Part shown: positions 61,087 through 64,000 of the stretch, piece after piece
How the letters are laid out: the number at the start of each line of letters is the position of its first letter
How positions within the stretch are numbered: position 1 is the first letter of the stretch
Source of the DNA: Phlyctochytrium arcticum
Taxonomy: Eukaryota; Chytridiomycota; Chytridiomycetes; Chytridiales; Chytridiaceae
Assembly (NCBI GenBank): GCA_025602905.1
Contig: JAHLKI010000017.1
Location: 372,001 to 436,000, forward strand
DNA: 64,000 nt
Reading direction: 5' to 3'
Position numbers and translations under genes: made by a program
Notes under the pieces: model-generated
What the model was told of the DNA's origin: nothing
Seen by the model: the letters and a program-made list of their open reading frames with translations, nothing else
The model's database searches: none

Positions 61087-63094
61087 ATGTCTGATTCTGA
61101 TGGCTTGTAAGCATTATTCAGCAAGTATCACTGATCAATGGGTCTGGGAATATTGACCTTCTTTTTTGCTCTTGGCACTACTGCGCAAGACAGGACAAGT
61201 GGGTAAGTCATTCACTTTGTCCATATCTTTCCCAAGGAATCCCGACCTAAACTCACCTTAGAAAACGCAACCAAGCGGCAGCCAACACCAAATGACACCC
61301 ACCTCCTAGCATCATCCACCTCACGTGCAGCCATGTCTCCAAGTGCCACAGCAAATGCAATTGACAAGGCAATGCCCAAGTGGGCAATCGACAGATGCAC
61401 CCAACTTGTTAAGATCACGGATGGGGAGTTTGTAGAGCCAAGCCAAATCAAACAGAAAGACAGCCAGTGCTATAAAGAAACGTTGATCCCGCTACATCTC
61501 CACATGCAACAACTGGATATTAACAATCACACCCCAGTATGGGAAGTATCCAGGCCAGACATTGACAAGCTAAAGTGAGTTAGACTCTCAAACAACTTGG
61601 ATGTTCCCGGGAATATTGATGTTCTTTTGAAGAGTCTTGCTACTGAAAGGTTTCATGGAAAACCGCTACCTAAGTGCTCATGGAGAAATCTATGCCTCAA
61701 ACTGTGAAAGTTGATGATATGGATCTACCCATGTACCGCATTGTGGATGGTCTACACCGGGCAACGGCCCTGCGCGAGCTACAATACGAGGATAATTACG
61801 TAGTTCTTCTGGGTTCATGCACTGGATTTTCAATCTTCCTGGGAATACTGATTATCCCTTGAATGCAGGCACCAACAGCTATAATACTGAAAAGTGGGAC
61901 TCCATTGGTTGTTCAATTGCTCCGTGGGATGGGACTCAATGCCGCGGGTGAGCGGGTGGTAAAAATGACATTTGCAGATAAGATTCTTGGGTTGAACAAG
62001 GTCCGTCATGAACTGCAAGATGATCCAACAAAAGTGGTGCCGTCAAATGTTCTCCTTGCCAAGGTCTCCGCGTTTATTCCAGATTTTGCGGCTGTTGCTG
62101 ATGAAGAGAACAAAGCACCCCACAAAGAAGATCTCAAGTCAACCAATTGGCACTCATACTACCAGGTTTTGCACCTTCACCAAAGAGCCTTGAAACTACT
62201 CGAGCAAGAGAAGCATATCATGGGCATGACGGAAAACGGTTCCGATGAAATCATCACCATGGCCAACTTGTATGGAAAGTCCCTTGTCACCAACAGGTGA
62301 GTGCAAACGTACATGGTGCCAATGTTCCCAGGAATATTGACTGTCTTTTGCAGTTACCGCCTTTGTCCAGCCGACTACGTAACAACTGCCCCCGATGTGG
62401 ACAACTTTCTCTACTACCTGAAATACCTATATCACTACTACCAGCAATACAAAAGGGCTTTGCCTAGAAGTGATGTGGAAGGAGCCATCACAGATGCAAA
62501 GAGGCATCTGGCCCTCATACAGGATCTCCGGGCAGGGGCTGTAAACAGGGGCATAGAACGCAAAGAGCTGAAAGACACGGAATCTTACGAGACAATGTTA
62601 TCAAGAACCATATTCAAATGTGGAAGCATGTGGGGGCTGCTCAAGGAGTCAATGAAGCTGGCATGATGACCTTCTTGGATGGATTACCGGGGGCTCAAAT
62701 CAGTGCGGAGGGACAAATGGTCAATGAGGATGAGACAAACTTCCCGCAACTTGGACACATGACTTTGAATGCATTCACTACAAGTTCCATGGAGAAGAAT
62801 TTGATGGTTTTGGACTACACCGGCAATGAAGACCGTGCGTGGCAGGCACAGCAAGCTCACTGCAATGGGGTCAGGGGGATCGGTCTGATGAAAGAAAGGG
62901 GCTCAAAGAAAAGTAAAATGGACGCTATATGCAACTTCCCAGGTTGCGAGAGTTTGGGTAGTGTAATGGTCGAAAAACACTTAAAGTTATGTCTAATGCT
63001 ATCAGAGTACTTTATGATGGAAGAAAACCTGTCACGAGTGTGGCGCATGCCAGCTCGCGCAGTAATGATTGCTACCGCTCTCAGGGACCAATGA
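61087..63094 (+). CDS. ParB-like protein gene of mobile element
   Basis: A likely start is ATG at 61087 (MSDSDG) beside a donor at 61107. Coding segments follow: AIDKAMPKWAIDRCTQLVKI (about 61290-61574), a ParB/sulfiredoxin-type motif YRIVDGLHRATALRELQYED (61734-61799; D-G-x-H-R), 61869-62296 (VVQLLRGMGLNAAGERVVKM), and 62354 onward (YRLCPADYVTTAPDVDNFLY). Introns 61800-61868 and 62297-62353 have good GT-AG borders and carry the palindromic motif. The first introns could not be phased with certainty. A one-base shift near 62615 moves the frame to MWKHVGAAQGVNEAGMMTFL, which continues to TGA at 63094, so the copy may be inactive or contain a sequence error. ParB-type domains bind or cut DNA; here that is inferred from one motif. 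Confidence 0.5.
61135..61156. repeat. Intron palindrome copy, first intron of ParB-like gene
   Basis: Left half degenerate (TCAATGGGTC), right half GGAATATTGA intact. It lies in the intron beginning GTAAGC at 61107. Confidence 0.65.
61598..61619. repeat. Intron palindrome copy, ParB-like gene
   Basis: TGGATGTTCC, CG, GGAATATTGA. It lies in the intron beginning GTGAGT at 61575. Confidence 0.75.
61830..61851. repeat. Intron palindrome copy, ParB-like gene
   Basis: TCAATCTTCC, TG, GGAATACTGA. It lies inside intron 61800-61868. Confidence 0.8.
62319..62340. repeat. Intron palindrome copy, ParB-like gene
   Basis: CCAATGTTCC, CA, GGAATATTGA. It lies inside intron 62297-62353 (GTGAGT...TTGCAG). 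Confidence 0.85.
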
Positions 63095-63215
63095 CACATG
63101 TCATTCGGCCGCCTGCCGCTAGTATAAAAGAACCAGAACCCGTCACACTCACTTACTTTCCAAGTTAAATGGAACACATGCCTTTCTTTTTGTTGTCTGT
63201 GATCAGGCTGTAAAG

Positions 63216-64000
63216 ACTCAATTGGTGGTGCAAAACCTATTCAACCCATTTGGATTTTATCCAGACCCCATCATTTATCAATACGTCAAGCCTGTAAAGG
63301 CCGGTGGCAAAGACAATACTCTCTCACCTGTCACACTGTACATTGTTATGGGAAGAAAATCAAAACTTACAACACCAATTGATGCAGGAGTTCCTGGTGT
63401 AAGTCTCAATATTCCCAGGAATGTTCAGCTCAAAGAAGAGACCCAACTAAGAAATGTTTTGGTTTAAGGTCCTGAAGCTAGCCGGAGCACGGACAAACAC
63501 TTGGATGTTTGAAGATCCCCGCACACTTAACGGAAACGAGAACAATAGGAAAAAAGACAATTCAGAAGGCAGTTGAACTAGGTCTAAATGCTCCTGCGCT
63601 GTTTTGGCAAAGGCTTTTTGTCACGGTTCTCGAATTACAACCAAATGAAAAGTTTGGAGAGGATACAACAGCAGTAGTTATTGACCTTTGGGAGGCAGGT
63701 TTTGCATTATCAACGCTTGGGATTAGAACGGTACTATGCAATGCCGATAGGCAGCAACTTCACTGTGAGAGCATGGCAGACAGGTGGAATGAAGATGGCT
63801 GTGGACAAACGGAACCTGACAGTTTTGGGTAAATTTGTATTCCCATTTTGCCACACCTTTTGTATGTCTGATTATTTACCTCAGGGATCTTTTGGGCGTT
63901 GATGGAAAAAAGCTGTTGTTAGCGTTGTACACAGGAGGTTCCAAAAAACGCAAGAAAGTCGAGGACAATGATAGCACTTCCCAGCAGCCGCAGGGAACCC
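63216..64000 (+). CDS. Downstream element gene, partial, unrecognised
   Basis: Coding-like segments continue in the same direction and run off the window: VVQNLFNPFGFYPDPIIYQY (63222-63391), an intron with the palindromic motif (63392 to about 63470), KLAGARTNTWMFEDPRTLNG, then in another frame GKKTIQKAVELGLNAPALFW and EDTTAVVIDLWEAGFALSTL, an intron (63829 to about 63885), and DLLGVDGKKLLLALYTGGSK with a basic nuclear-localisation-like KKRKKVED. A frame change near 63535 indicates damage. It may be a continuation of the ParB-like gene rather than a separate one. No family is recognised. Confidence 0.4.
63406..63427. repeat. Intron palindrome copy, downstream element gene
   Basis: TCAATATTCC, CA, GGAATGTTCA. 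It lies in the intron beginning GTGTAAG at 63397. Confidence 0.75.

Noticed and set aside
43142..64000. CRISPR-like array from the repeated palindromes
   Set aside because: Spacing is irregular, copies sit in introns of eukaryotic genes, and there are no uniform spacers or cas genes.

Overview
The window is nuclear DNA of a zoosporic (flagellated) fungus, most likely a chytrid-grade lineage. Genes carry many short GT-AG introns (about 50-110 nt, often GTATGT or GTAAGT donors). Gene content is fungal (LAM-type sterol-transfer protein, PQ-loop vacuolar transporter, mitochondrial acetylornithine aminotransferase). A 3,744-residue ASH-repeat (HYDIN-like) protein implies a motile cilium. TGA, TAA and TAG all end recognisable genes, so the code is standard. 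No species is named because no marker here decides it.

Bases 1-43,200 are gene-dense host DNA. In order: a broken coiled-coil gene and its intact tandem paralogue (0.7-6.4 kb); an E2 ubiquitin-conjugating enzyme; a GRAM-VASt lipid-transfer protein; acetylornithine aminotransferase; an unrecognised Ser-rich protein; mitochondrial uS13; an SS18/SSXT protein; BUB3; the 12-kb ASH-repeat gene; NUFIP1; V-ATPase subunit B; CDC26; a PQ-loop transporter; a small hydrophilic protein; SEC22; a CoA-binding protein; and an unrecognised acidic protein. Exon structures were worked out by hand and keep the reading frame throughout. Many neighbours are divergent pairs sharing 180-730 bp (ASH gene/NUFIP1, SS18/BUB3, VMA2/CDC26, E2/LAM).

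Bases 43,200-64,000 are a mobile-element landscape. A gene-poor stretch leads to a 744-bp element with terminal inverted repeats that encloses about 180 bp of large-subunit rRNA sequence. Then come a broken possible Ulp1-type protease gene, a decayed minus-strand Helitron (HUH Rep plus PIF1-type helicase), a second helicase remnant, a chromodomain integrase gene interrupted by a 54-bp perfect palindrome, and a divergent plus-strand gene set with a ParB-like motif that runs off the right end.

The most unusual signal is a 22-bp near-palindrome (half-site TCAATATTCC, mirror GGAATATTGA) found eleven times. Seven copies lie in introns I could place with at least one supported splice pattern, in two divergent genes of this mobile region; the others are in likely or unplaced introns. 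I saw none in the host introns I resolved. At one site two such introns abut with no exon between them. This may be an introner-like intron family, or a set of binding sites for an element protein; the ParB-like protein next door is a candidate partner, which is inference only.
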